64,000 bases of DNA from Thinopyrum elongatum (taxonomy: Eukaryota; Streptophyta; Magnoliopsida; Poales; Poaceae): the NCBI GenBank assembly GCA_011799875.1, contig CM022298.1, forward strand, positions 257,045,757 to 257,109,756, given 5' to 3'. The first letter of the stretch is position 1. Each line of letters begins with the position of its first letter. The notes beneath the pieces are model-generated. The model was not told the DNA's origin, searched no databases, and worked only from the letters and a program-made list of their open reading frames with translations. The position numbers and the translations under genes were made by a program. This document shows positions 9,792 to 21,812 of this stretch, piece after piece.

Positions 9792-11583
9792 GAAAGCACA
9801 CTCATTGCCTTCCTGTGGGCGAATGTCGATGTGTTTGCATGGCAACCATCTGACATCCCCGGCGTTCCCAGGGACATAATTGAGCACCACCTTGCTGTCT
9901 GTCCCCATGCTCAGCCCATCAAGCAAAAGGTCAGAAAGCAAGCTTTGGAACGGCAACAATTTATAGAAGAGGAAATCAAGAAACTTAAAGCAGCTGGTTT
10001 GGTTAGAGGAGTGTTACACCCAACTTGGTTGGCAAACTCGGTTGTAGTGCGCAAGGCAAATGGGAAGTGGAGACTTTGTATTGACTACACTAATCTCAAC
10101 AAAGCATGTCCAAGGGATCCTTTCCCCTTGTCGTGCATTGATCAAATTGTAGACTCCACCGCTGGCTGTGATTTACTCTCATTCCTTGATGCATATTTTG
10201 GATACCATCAGATATTCATGGCTAAGGAAGATGAGGAGAAAACCGCATTCATTACTCCTTGTGGCACATACTGCTTCGTGCGTATGCCTTTCGGACTAAA
10301 GAGTGTTGGTTCAACATTTGCGGGAGCAGTCCAGATTGGTTTTGAACCACAGCTACATAGGAATGTGGAAGCTTATATGGATAATATAGTGGTCAAAACC
10401 AAGGACAAATCAACCCTCATTCATGATTTGGAAGAAACATTTGCAAACTTGCGCAAAAGTAACATCAACCGTAAGAAGTGTGTGTTTGGCGTTCCATCCG
10501 GCAAACTCCTTTGGTTCTTTGTGTCTCAGCGTGGGATAGAAGCAAACCCGGACAAGATCAAAGCCATTGAGCAGATTCAAGTGCCTAAAACTGTCAAGGA
10601 TGTGTGGCGTCTTGCCGTCTGTGTTGCTGCTTTGAGTAGTTTCATTTCAATGTCCACTGAGCACGCCCTGCTGTTTTTCAAGATATTGAAAAAGGCAGGT
10701 CCAGTAAAATGGACTCCGGAAGCGGAGGCTATGTTGTAGGATCTGAAAAGATACCTATCCTCCACACCAGCGCTAGTTGCGCCTAAACCCCAGGAACCAT
10801 TCTTGCTATACCTAGTAGCAACGAACCAGGTGGTCAGTGCCGTGCTAGTGGCGCAGAGGGAAGCTGATGATGAAGGAGCAACGATGTCAGGCCCGTCCCA
10901 TGACAAGCCTGAATCTTCTCTAGCAAGATCAGATGTCAACATATCAGAAACAGAGCAAGCAAATGAAGTCGATCAACAGATAGTGCCAAAGAAGAAGATG
11001 GTGCAGCGACCAATATACTTTGTCATCTCCCTTATACAAGGGGCTAGATCAAGATATTCTGGGGTGCAGAAACTTCTTTTTGGTGTTCTCATGGCCTCGA
11101 GAAAGTTGTGCCACTACTTTCAAGCACATGAGATAATCATTGTCACTCGCTTTCTGTTGCAATGTATTTTGGGAAATCCAGAAGCAACTGGCAGGATAGT
11201 AGAGTGGGCATTAGAGTTGTCAAGTTTTGCACTCAAGTTTCAGAGCACTTCAACTATTCAGAGCAGAGCCTTGGCAGAATTCATCGTGGAATGGACGCCA
11301 ATGCAAGATGAAGAAATTCAGGAATTAGCTCTCCCCGGCAAGGAAACTGAGAAAGAGTGGATCATGTACTTTGATGGTGCCTTCTCGCTGCAAGGCGCCG
11401 GTGCTGGAGTGTTGTTTATCGCACCCACTGGAGAGCACCACAAGTATGTTGTTCAAATGCACTTCCCCAGGGACAAAGTAACCAACAACACTACAGAGTA
11501 TGAAGTGCTCCTTGCCGGCCTCAGGATTGCAGTAGAATTGGGAATCAGAAAGTTGATTGTTCGTAGAGATTCACAGCTTGTTG
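9792..11583 (+). pseudogene. RT-RNaseH of the old Tat copy, catalytic site changed
   Basis: Continues in the frame of the preceding gag-protease after the TAG at 9789-9791. RT motifs are WRLCIDYTNLNKACPRD, SFLDAYFGYHQIF and RMPFGLKSVGSTF; the catalytic motif at 10374-10385 is YMDN instead of YMDD. A TAG at 10737-10739 interrupts the connection domain and the frame resumes to 11583. RNaseH begins at WIMYFDGAFSLQGAG and is cut at DSQLVV by the 4 kb LTR. Not functional. Confidence 0.78.
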
Positions 11584-14500
11584 TGTCACAGCCCTAGCAT
11601 TAGCCTTGCTTGTCATTGCATTTCATCATGTCATCATTTTAAATTTCTGAAAATTGAATTGGGGAAATTTCCAGAAGCCTCAGAAAATATTTTGAAATGA
11701 TCAACCAAAAATTTCTTCATATGATCCCAAGGAAATGTTCCTTTTTAACTTTGAAAAATATTGGCAGGAATAAAATTCAGACCAATATTTTTGGAGGTTC
11801 AAAAGTATTTATTATTGGGTCTTTGAATAAATTCATAGCTATTTGAATTGGATTTATACTTACTATTAGATAATTATAAGTCCAATAATTCTGCAATTTT
11901 CAATGTGGCTCTGGGTGTATCCACTTAGACCACATATTTAATTTCAGGAGTTTTAAAAATGATTTGGTCTTTGAATCAAATCAAAACAGAAAGAAAGAAA
12001 AACATAAACTGAAAAACAGAATAAAGGAAAAAATAGAAAACTAACCTGGCTTACCTGGCGGCCCAGTCGAGATAGCCCAGCCCATCGCAGCCCCTCTGTC
12101 ATCTTCCTCCCCAAACAGAAGGACACGCGCGTGCTCGCCGCGCGTAGCCACACACCCATCCACCTCCTTTCTGCCTGCTTGCCGACCTGCCCTGATGACG
12201 CAACATGCGCCAGAGTCCTCCGGATCACACTCTCCCTCCCGTGAGCTCTCCCCATCCCCTTGGCTCCCTCTTCCTTGCTTCTCCATGAGCACCGAGTGCC
12301 GTTGCCATGGCTACATGCCACAACTCACCCAACCAATGTGACCACGAGCCCCACCACTACGCCGTGGAGCTACACGACGACGCACGTGACCGCGGGAGCC
12401 CTAGAGCGTCATCCCCGACCTCATCTTCAACCTCCGACAGCCGGCAACCTCACCTCGAATCGGGGCATCTGGCGCGTCCCCGAGCCCACTGACCTCCTCT
12501 GCCACATCCTTGTGAGCTCCTGATCCTCCACCTATGCTTGCCCCCTCCGTTCCCATCTGCTAGCCGCCATCCCTGTGCACTCGAGCGCCACTGCCACCAT
12601 GGACGACAGGCATGGCCTGCCGTGTCCCTCTGCTTGAACACATGCACCTCGCGTCCTCCTAGTGATCCTAAGGTGCCATTGAAACCCTCAGTTGGCCTTC
12701 CCTTGCTCCATAGCCTCGCTCCGCCCAAACCCGTGCTCCGGCCACCACCACGGGCTCGCTTTCGGTGTGCTCTGGCCACCCCGCGACCCATAACTTAGAC
12801 CAGTCGACGTGGCACACTTCCAGGAGCACGTAGGACCAAACCATGCTCGAAACCATAGCTTACAGCTTGATTCCGAGCGTCATCGCCGCGTCCTGTGGTC
12901 GCCGCTGGCTTAACTCAGGCGGCCGCTGACGTGGCTTGCTTATTTAGCCACTAACCACCATCGAGTGACACTGACATGTGGGCCCCCTTGGTTAACTAAC
13001 CCGCTAAAATAATTATTCTGGTTTAATTCAAGTGTTGTTCAGCACTGAGTCAATGACACGTGGGACCCGGAATCAGGTTTGACCTAGACCGGCCCTTTGA
13101 CCTGCTGACGCAAGCCTGACTCCATGGTGACATCATAAGTACATTTGCTGGGATTTTCTTATTAGAAATATATCTGAAAATTCTAGAAAATGCTTAAAAC
13201 TTCTTAAAATCATAGAAAATCAACCGTACCTTCAAATGAAATAATTTATATATAAAAATTCTCAGAAAAATATGAAGAATCTGTTTATGCCAAGATCATG
13301 CATGTTTGAACATGTTAACCTCTCTAAATAGGACACATTATGATTAGGGCATTTTAATAACTGTTTTTGAAGTTGGATTTTGCTATATGCTCCAAATCCA
13401 CTTCAATTTACTTGGTTGCATTAGGTGAATTCAGTACCTTAACATGTCATGATCATGCATCATAATGTTGCATTGCATTGATTGTGTTCCTTCTTGTTTG
13501 CCGGTGGTTGTTCCCTCTCAGTAGATGTTGTCCCGACGTTGTGATCATTGACACCGATGAAGAATAATATTATCTTCAGAAGTGCCAGGCAAGTAACCCC
13601 CCCTTTGAGCATTCCGATATAATCCCACTCTCTCGCTCTTGCTCTCGTTTACTGCATTAGGACAACAGCGATTCAACTGTTACATTCTACGGTAGTTGAA
13701 ACCATTCCTCTGCATGAATTGTCTTTGCCACAACAAATAGTTGAAACCCACTATCATGAGTAGGATTTGTTTGAGCCATGATGTGCCTACTCATTCATGT
13801 TTGCTTGTTATGTCTGTTATGCCTAGAGTTGTGTCAGGTCTGATTCATCCGGGATGGATTGGAATGCTGTTGAACGTGTCCTACTGTTGAGAGTTAAGTG
13901 TGTGAACACGATTTGGTAAAGGTAGCAATGAGAGGCCATGTAGGAGTACATGGTGGGTTGTCTCATTGGAACCATCCTCCGGAACTGAGTTCTGTGTTTG
14001 TGATCCAAGACAGCTACTACCACACATTGGGTTCTGGTAACTTGACCCCTCTCGGCTTATTAATCGCCTCGACCTCTATCCAGGAGTTGGAACTAGTTTC
14101 TGGTGTTTGTAGGTTGTGTTAGTAGTCTACCAAGTGGCACCTGGTATAGGTGGGCTTGGGACAGACTAGGCACTGTGGCCCGATGTACCAAGTGTCACCC
14201 AGATGGTGGACTTGGGAACCCTGCACACAACATTTGGGGCTATAGTAGAAAGCTCGGCCAGACTTCCTTGCGGATGGAACTCAAATAGGCGATAAATATA
14301 GACTAGATACTTGTGTGGTTAGTCAGGTCACGGCCGACACCCTCGTTGGGCTTCCACTTGAAGGTTGCCGAGTACATGTCGTGTAAATGGCGATAAGTGG
14401 TGAGAGCGTATGTGAAGAAGTACACCCCTGCAGGGTAATATGATCTATTCGGATAGCCGCGTCCTTGGTTATGGATTACTTGGAAAGCTTACATTGTTCA

Positions 14501-15583
14501 TAGATAACTGGAAGTGGATACTCTAAAACGCGCAAGATAAGCGTGAGTGCTATGGATGGCCTTCTCGTAGAGAGACAGGAGAGATCCATTGTGGTGTATT
14601 GATATGGTGAATATGTGGACTTGTGTGCGCCACCTCAAAGAAGTTAATGGCAGTCGTAGTTCAGGATAGCCACTGAGTCAAAGTTGGCTTGCTGCAGTTA
14701 AACTCCACCACCCCTCTCTTGATACTGATGCATATGTAGCTAGTTCTGATGTAAGTCTTGCTGAGTACATTTGTACTCATGTTTGCTTAATTTATGTTTT
14801 GCTGAGGAGACTTCAGTCTCACTAGTAGTTCCACGTTGGCTTTGACAATTAGCTTGGGAATCCCAGACGGAGGTCTGGTTCCTTTGCAGGGTCTTGTAGA
14901 TACACAGGCTTTCCAGCCTTCTTTCTTTTTAGATGTCTGTACTCAGACATGTTTTTGCTTCCGCTTGTTGATTGTATGATTTGTATGTCGGGTCATGAGA
15001 CCCATGTTTGTAATATCTAGCTCCTCGGAGCCTATTTAATAAATACTTTGAGTCATAGAGTTTTGTTGTGATGCCATCTTGTATTTACACATATCGAGCA
15101 TATTGTGTGTATGTTATTGAAATGCTTGGTATGTGTGGGATCCGACACCTATTATTTATTCTTGGTAGCCTTCCTTATGGGGAGATGCCTCCTAGTGCTT
15201 CCATCCAAAATACATGGATTGACCGGCATGTGTCCTTCTCTACTCCTGTGTCTGTCCCTACGGGGAAATGTCACGCGGTGCTTTACCGGAGTCCTGATAG
15301 CTTGCTACAGCCCGGTTACACTCGCTGCTGACCGACACATGCATTGCTGGGTCATGTATGCCTATCCCTGTAAGTTTGTGCCACCTTGGGTTTACGACTA
15401 GTCATGTCAACCTAGGTTCTCTGTCATGTGGATGCTAGCAACACTATCATATACATGAGCCAAAAGGTGCAAACGGTCTGGTCCAGGTAAAGGCGGCAGC
15501 CGTGGGTTACCGTGCGTGAGGCTGCAAAGAGATATGATGTGTTACATACTAGATCGGTGTGACTTAGGACAAGGGTGCCAACA
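11584..15583 (+). repeat. 4.0 kb LTR, Sukkula-like (5' LTR)
   Basis: Starts at TGTCACAGCCC within the RNaseH of the old Tat copy and ends at GTGCCAACA, followed four bases later by a perfect tRNA-iMet PBS. A candidate poly(A) signal AATAAA is at 15038-15043. The 4 kb size, iMet PBS and lack of coding fit the Sukkula class of large retrotransposon derivatives or related Tekay-type elements; the name is tentative. A GC-rich part (about 12050-12950) holds short open frames, none recognisable. About 1.6 kb of a second copy is found in three pieces from 22696 to 56516. Confidence 0.7.
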
Positions 15584-15587
15584 GCTT

Positions 15588-15600
15588 TGGTATCAGAGCC
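15588..15600 (+). other. Primer binding site (tRNA-iMet)
   Basis: TGGTATCAGAGCC, the standard complement of the initiator tRNA-Met 3' end, four bases after the LTR. It fixes the LTR boundary and the orientation. Confidence 0.88.
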
Positions 15601-15962
15601 TGACTGCCTGTAGGATTACCAAGCCAAACTAGTCGAAGTTGAGTCTAGAAATGCTTTAGTTATATAAGGGAATTGATTGTGGAAGGGAACATAAGGCTCT
15701 TTTTACTCCTTATCCTCGTGTCACTCTGATTCCGAGTCACCCTCATCTTTTCTACGGGGTTAAGAAACTAGGCTTTCTCATCTATCTATCAGGATGATGA
15801 GTTACTATGCTGGAGACTTATAGGAAAGTTGTAGCATTTTCAGATCAGTGCTTACATAGGAATCCATTTGTTGTGTTGTCAGTTGTCTTGCAGGTTCCCT
15901 CATATTCATGTCGGTATAGCCGTTATGCTATCCAAGTTATCCAAGGTCTCTAAAGAATCTGA
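15601..15962 (+). other. Leader of the 4 kb-LTR element
   Basis: Non-coding sequence between the iMet PBS and the insertion point of NA2. No motif recognised. The rest of the internal domain is missing from the window. Confidence 0.6.
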
Positions 15963-16845
15963 TGTCAGCATTCTAGGATCGGGGGTACCCAGAGCTGCCT
16001 CCCTGTGGCCCAGCGCATGGGCCCATCAACGGCCTTGTACGGCCCGGCTACTCCAAGGCAAGACCCTCACGAGGGCCCCCAGCTTCGTGAGGCGGACGAC
16101 ATCAGGACCTCCCGAGGAGCGGCCTCCCTAGGTTGCCTCCTGAGGACCAGAGATTTCTATGCAGGTACCCAGCCTCACGAGGCTATGATAACATGAGCCA
16201 TGACGACCAAGGCCAGGCGGGCGCCAGCGGGCACAGAGGAGGCAGTTTCTCTTTTGGTGCTATGGAGGCAAGGACAGACGCGGGTTCCCAAGGAGTCCGC
16301 CAAAGGTTTCCATTCCTGTGCAATAAGACCAAGACCACGAGCTCGGTAGGACGGATGTCATCGCCGAGCCCACCGCTGCGTCATGACCAGAAGCTTTGCA
16401 GTCGAAGACCACCTTTCGTCAGGATTAGATGTAGTTCTTGTCCCCTTTCAAATTGGCCGCTGTGGGATCCCTTCCCGCCTAAGTTTTGAGTGAAGAGGAC
16501 CAAGGCCACTATAAATACAGGTTAGCCACCACCATAGAGAGAGATCCAGAGGATCAGATCCATTCCACCCTCATCACTTGAGCCCTCGTGAGGCCGTTCA
16601 AACCACTATACTAGTTCATCCTCAGCCTCCTCGTGAGACCAATCCAGCACAAAGCAGGAGTAGGGTTTTACACCGCAAGGTGGCCCGAACATGGGTAAAC
16701 TGCCGTGTTCATCTTCTTCCCCACTTGCGTGAGCTCGACAAGGCTAGGCTATAGGGTGGCGAGCCTTAGACTTGGGTTGGTTGAGATCTCCACACACGCC
16801 CCAGAGTTCGAACCTTATTGGGTTTGCAGAGCCCTGAATCCGACA
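15963..16845 (+). repeat. 5' LTR of NA2 (883 bp)
   Basis: Begins TGTCAGCATTC and ends AATCCGACA, aligning end to end with the 903-bp NA1 LTR. TATAAATA at 16510-16517 is the likely promoter. The partner LTR has been deleted. Confidence 0.85.
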
Positions 16846-16847
16846 TT

Positions 16848-16865
16848 TGGCGCACCAGGTAGGGG
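16848..16865 (+). other. Primer binding site of NA2
   Basis: TGGCGCACCAGGTAGGGG, one base different from the T1/T2 PBS and two bases inside the LTR end. Confidence 0.75.
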
Positions 16866-16910
16866 TGTGTCGAAATCCTCCTTCCATTCCATCTCCGCTT
16901 TGCTGCTCCC

Positions 16911-18605
16911 ATGGCCGACGCACGCCGAGCGCCGGACTACTCGCGTCGCCCAAACGGCTCCCGCGGGCCACTGTGTCCCTCGCCGTTCGGCCTCTCTCGC
17001 GGCCAACATTGCCACTGACCCTGCTGCTCACGAGCAGCAGGATTCTTTGTTGCCACCCTCCGTGCAGCGTGATGGCTGCGCCGCCACTCCGTCGCCCACT
17101 CCAGCCATGGTGTCATCTTCACACGTCCGCCGTGGGCTGGCGAATGCGCAGGCTGTGCTGCTCATGGTGCGCGAGCTGCTGCGTTACCGCCCCGCCAACG
17201 ACCGCTATCATGACTAGCTCAGCCACATCTCTGAGCTCATCAACACCGCCGGCGAGGTCCCTGTGCCGTCCCGTTCGCTCCGCCCCCACCATCTTAGGCA
17301 GTCGACATAGCCCACAGCGCCTCCTCCTCATCCTCTATGCGGCACCGACCCTGAGCCCAGGCGCGACGCGCCCCAGCGTTACCCGCCGCGTGGAGCGCCG
17401 CCGCGTGATGAGGCAAGCTGCCAGGTGGTGCAGCGGCCACAAGCTGATGCACGCGCGCTCCCAGTGCCACCGCACCAGCACCAGGACCACGCGCTGCTAG
17501 AGGTTGTGGCACGTGGGCGTCAAGACCGAGCTCACCCCGTGCGCGTTGCACCAGTGAGTGGGCCGGGCTGCCGCACCTTCACCCCGGAGCTGCGCCGCAC
17601 CGTCTGGCCCAACAAATTCAAGCCAGACCTGCCTCCGCACTATGATGGCACCCCCGACCCTGTGGAGTTCCTCCAGCTCAACTCATTGAGCATCGAGGCG
17701 GCGAATGGTGATGACAAGGTCATGGCGAAATGGTTCCCCATGGCCCTCAAGGACGGCACGCGCTCCTAGCTCCTGCTGGGATGAGCTCCGCGAGCGCTTC
17801 ATCGCCAACTTCTAGGGCACCCATGACCGCGCCCCTGGAATAGGCGACCTGCGGCGCGTGAAGCAGCAGCCGGGCGGGACCCTACACAAGTACATATAAC
17901 GCATCACGAATGTTCTCCTCAAGATACTGAAGGCATCGATCGAGGCCATCATCTCGGCGTTCACTAATGGTGTCCAGGAAGTCAAGATGAAAGAGGAGCT
18001 CGCCATCCATGAGGACTTGTGCTCGGCCCTGGAGATGTTCAACCTGGTGAATAAGTGTGCTAGGGCCGAGGAAGGCCGCCTCTCCCTCCTCGAGCTTCTG
18101 GAGGCCGATCCTAAAGACAAGAAGGCCAAGGCTAAGGAAGCAAAGCACAAAGGTCCTGCCGTGCTCACGGCTGAGCCAGAGATGAAGCGTGGCCGTGACC
18201 ACAATGAGCCTCCTAGGGGCAACCCCCCGTTCTCCATCTTCCACAACGTACACAGCCACAACACCAATGAATGCCAGGAGCTCAGGGCGCTCCACGACAG
18301 GCGCCTTGACCACCGCCCTGAGCGCAGCGACCGTGGCTATGGCCATGGCGGAGGCCGCTGGGACAACCGCGACCCTCGCCAGGACTGGTGCGACCAGCCT
18401 CGTGAGGACCGCTGGCGGGATCAGCCTTGCGATGGCCCCTGGCGAGACCAGCCTCGTGAGGACCGCCCTTAGGGCAATGCTGGCCTCCCTCCGCCGCCGC
18501 CGCCGCCAAGGAGAAATGATGACAACCGACAGAATGATGGGGTTGGGGGCTTCCAAGAGCCTCGTGTGATCGCCTGCATCCTGGGTGGTGCTCAGGCCCC
18601 CGCCT
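16911..18605 (+). pseudogene. gag of NA2, multiply broken
   Basis: The start ATG at 16911 reads MADARRA as in NA1, then a one-base indel near 16935 moves the homologous frame. A stop at 17215-17217, further frame changes and a small in-frame loss near 17770 (the segment corresponding to LLNLPTGSISS) follow. The core is readable at 17575-17769 (FKPDLPPHYDGTPDPVEFLQ) and 17987-18472 (MKEELAIHEDLCSALEMFN). In the zinc-knuckle region the first Cys is Ser (SIFHNVHSHNTNEC). Repeated PREDRWRDQP-like units form the C-terminal tail. More decayed than NA1. Confidence 0.78.
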
Positions 18606-18636
18606 CACATCGCATCTTCAACAGTTCTATCGTGAG

Positions 18637-19181
18637 GTGAACGCGGCCCTCTCGAAGCTTGAGGCCGCGCGTCCCCTCAGGTGGTCGCAGTACGCCATCA
18701 CCTTCGACTCCAAGGAGCACCTCAAGTGCTCAGTCGCCGCTGGCGTGCTCCCCATGCTCTGCACGCCCACCATCAGCAACGTCCTTGTACCAAGACCCTC
18801 ATCGATGATGGCGCCGGGCTCAATGTTCTTTCTGTCTAGACGTTCGAGACGCTTCAGGTGCCTTATGATCAACTCAGGCTAACCAAGCTGTTCTCTAGAG
18901 TGACCGATAGCTCCATCGTCCCCCTGGGGCAGATACGCCTCCCTGTCACTTTCAGCAAGCGCGACAACTACCACACCGAGCTCATCGACTTCGACGTCAC
19001 CCACATCGGCCTCCCGTACAACGCGATGCTCGGGTATTCGGCCCTCGCCAAGTTCATGGCAGCGACCCCCCACGGTTACAATGTCCTCAAGATGCGAGGT
19101 TGCAGCAGCATCATCAGGGTCGCTTGCGATGAGAAGGATGTAGCCTGCTCCCTAGCGTGCCTAACAGGCTGCGGCGGCTGA
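18637..19181 (+). pseudogene. Aspartic protease region of NA2
   Basis: Frame 18637-18882 aligns to NA1 up to ISNVLV, then shifts just before the DGAG active-site motif, which is readable in another frame. Frame 18858-19181 carries PLGQIRLPVTFS, GYSALAKFMAATPHGYNVLKM and an Asp/Lys region. Inactive as it stands. Confidence 0.72.
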
Positions 19182-19443
19182 AAACTCTGACGACGAGGGT
19201 GGCATCCTGCCTCCCGAGGGCACCCCCCAAGAAGAAGAAGCAGCTCCTCCCCAAGAGCCGTCAGGAGGCTGGGACGCCCGCCGGCGGCGCCTCAGGCTCT
19301 GTGCCCACCGCTGGGGCGCCTCTTACTCCTGCATAGGAAGGCGCGCCCGACGCCTCCCTCAGGATAGGCTCGGGGGCTTCCGTCCGGCGAGCCTTTGACC
19401 TAACCAGCGCGACGAGGGAGGTGCTCGGGCACCGCTTGGAGGC

Positions 19444-19887
19444 GTGCCTTGGTGTGCCCCCCACAAGCAAGGAGCAAGGCGCGAGGCGCCGGGAGCGAGG
19501 GAGTTCATCACCAAGGTGATCGAGGAGCTTCAGGAGGCATGGGCCTTGCATGGTGAGCGTCGCCCCGCGCCACCCAGCGCAGCTGCATCCCCAGATGCGG
19601 GCGATGAGCTACGTGTCTGCGTCAACATCCCGGGCCTCAACAGGGCCACTTCGCAGGACCTCTTCTGGACGTCCCGTGTTGGTCGGAGTGGAGGCTACGC
19701 CTGCAACTACGTCCACATGCCATTTGGCCTGCTGAACATGGGCGTCGCGTACCAGCACCTCATGCAGCATGCTTTGGCGTCTCACGAGGCCAGGCGCTTG
19801 GCGGTCATGTCTGAGGAGATCCCGGATAATCGCGAGCCCCCCGGGCCTCGTGAGCTTCCCAGGCCTCCGGAGCCACCCAGCTCGTGA
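19444..19887 (+). pseudogene. Collapsed RT remnant of NA2
   Basis: A 147-codon frame with EFITKVIEELQEAWAL, LRVCVNIPGLNRATSQ and YVHMPFGLLNMGVAYQ, then a Pro/Glu-rich tail. The same pieces in the same order and spacing as NA1 2977-3408, again without the YMDD region. The region 19190-19440 between protease and this frame is a Lys/Glu-rich linker with frame breaks. Confidence 0.7.
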
Positions 19888-20770
19888 GGAGCAGTCTTCG
19901 CGGCACGTGTCTTCAGCTACCCCGGCGCTTCTTTAACACTGGTGCCAGGTGATTTTTTGGTTTGCTCAGTTGAGAGCGCCCCTCGGGCTGCATTATCCTC
20001 AAGCTGTCAGGGCCCGCCCCTGCAGCCTGTATCGTTTTGTGCATGTATCAGAATTGGCTTTGCCTTTTATGAATTTCCAAGTATTTCAACCTGCGTGTCC
20101 GGTGCTTCGCCACCATGAATGTCGCTACGCCCTCGCAACCCTGCCTACGACCGCCTCATGATTAAGGACTGGCACGTCGTCTGTTCTTGGGTCTGTCCCT
20201 GCAGCGTTGCTAAATCCAAGCGACCGAGCTCTATCTCACGGGCCAGCTCTCGTGCACGTCACCTCTTGGCATCCTTGGTGCCTTGTTCTCGCATGAGCTA
20301 ATCGCGGGTGGATGAGTAAGGGTGCGCGGCACGGTTCATACAACCGTAGTTCGGTGCTGTGTTGTCTCGGGAGCCGCGTGCCAGGTGTCTTTCCGCGGGA
20401 TTGTTGCATGAGAAGACAGGGCACGGCGCCTGTGCACGGGTTCATCCCTGCAGCATCGATAAACCCAACGACTAAGCTTTGTCTGGCGGGCCGGCCCCGT
20501 TCACGTCACCTCCTGGGGTCCTTGGTGTTTGGCCTTCTCATGCGATAGCCTCCGGAGGTTCATTCGACGTAGGTCGCCTCCACCACACAGGTTTCATAAG
20601 CGCGCTCCACGCCAGAAGATTCAGGCGCAACCCGCCTTGAGGTAGGGCCTCGTGAGTCTCGCGCTGGCTCACGGGTGCCCATATACAACTCCTCCGGTTC
20701 TGCCGTAATAGCCACGCATACGAATGGGGTTGTACATGCCCTAGAGTCTCCCCCCGAGGGAACTCCTGCC
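19888..20770. other. Non-coding 3' region of NA2 with diverged duplications
   Basis: About 19960-20050 corresponds to the 87-bp unit of NA1. Two diverged copies of a block about 240 bp apart are seen (about 20193-20310 and 20430-20548; both contain CACGTCACCTC and CCTTGGTG). No coding sequence supported. Confidence 0.5.
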
Positions 20771-21003
20771 CATGCACAAGTGGAAGCCCCATGCTCCGCA
20801 CTGGCGGACAACACGGTCGAGGAGCGACTATGCCCACGCCCAAGTGGAAGCCCCATGATCCGCGCTGGCGGACGACACGATCGAGGAGCCACTATGCCCA
20901 CGCCCAAGTGGAAGCCCCATGATCCGCGCTGGCGGATGACACGGTCGAGGAGCCACTATGCTCATGCCCAAGTGGAAGCCCCATGCTCTACGCTGGTGGA
21001 TAA
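20771..21003 (+). repeat. 64-bp tandem repeat array in NA2
   Basis: CAAGTGGAAGCCCCATG starts at 20777, 20841, 20905 and 20969, an exact 64-bp period. The units also share CACGGTCGAGGAGC. About 3.5 units. Not present as an array in the visible part of NA1. Confidence 0.85.
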
Positions 21004-21551
21004 ATAACTGAGAGTGCCCTAGCGGCCGCGCCAACCTCAGGATAGCCTTTCGGCTCTTCACACAGTCTTGTCATGCAGCATTTCTCTAGAAGACACGCGC
21101 GAGGGGGCTGGACACGGGGGATACGCTCAGGCTAAGCCTGGCACATGCCACCCAAGAGGTCCCTAGTACCTGGTCTTCTCGCATCCCTCCCAGGCAAAGG
21201 CTGACGAGGAAAGGTATGGCGGCTCCAGATTAACCTCGCCGCTACCTACGTTTCCTTCATGAGGGCTGCTTGCACATCAAGAGGGACCTCCTGTGCATCG
21301 CGACTTGGGGGCCTCACTAGTCACGTAGCCCCTCGCCCCTTGGTGTCATCCTGGCGATCCGGACGCCCCAACGGCAGTCGAGGTATGTGCGGGGCTGGGC
21401 CCTGCCGACGCAGAGCACCAAAGCAAACAAGAAGGAAACCAAGCATGAAAAGGAAATCGCGGAGTCCTAACAGTTATTGTAGGCACCAAATGTTTTGCAA
21501 ATTCAAACAAACTCTTATGCCTCCACGATGCACGATAAATGTCGCAGGATA
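21004..21551. other. Non-coding part of NA2 between the 64-bp array and the antisense frame
   Basis: No coding frame, hairpin or repeat that I can support. It may contain the 3' UTR of the antisense gene. Confidence 0.4.
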
Positions 21552-21812
21552 AAATCTAGGTGGAGGGGACATCGCCGCCATGGTCATTACTGCCACCTGA
21601 CCCAGTCACGGGGAGCTCGTTGTCCACATCGCTGCCGCCGTCGTCGCTGCCGCTGGCCTCCGTTGCCGGAGGCTCGGTGTCGGGATGCAGAGGAAATTCT
21701 TCAACAACGCGTCCACGTGACCCTTCACGAACTCCGCGGTGGTGGAACGGTGCTCAGGAGCGACCGGATGGATCACCGTGTCGAAGTTGATGCTCGGGTC
21801 TTGAAGATAGAG

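Larger units (their letters stand above)
7846..11583 (+). mobile_element. Old decayed Tat/RIRE2-like internal region
   Basis: Homologous to gag-pro-RT-RNaseH of T1 and T2 but clearly diverged throughout, so it is an older or separate subfamily. It begins inside gag (equivalent to about base 31095 of T1), joined to an Athila-type LTR, and stops inside RNaseH where the 4 kb LTR starts. No LTRs of its own remain in the window. Confidence 0.82.

Noticed and set aside
12041..12856. Open frames in the GC-rich part of the 4 kb LTR (and 22640-23447 in the second copy)
   Set aside because: Frames are not conserved between the two LTR copies and show no family motif; they look like chance frames in GC-rich sequence.
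15068..15401. Possible small host gene near the end of the 4 kb LTR
   Set aside because: Two overlapping frames without domain or homology that lie entirely inside the LTR, downstream of the AATAAA.
20771..21003. CRISPR-like array
   Set aside because: The 64-bp units are contiguous tandem repeats without unique spacers, in a plant retrotransposon.
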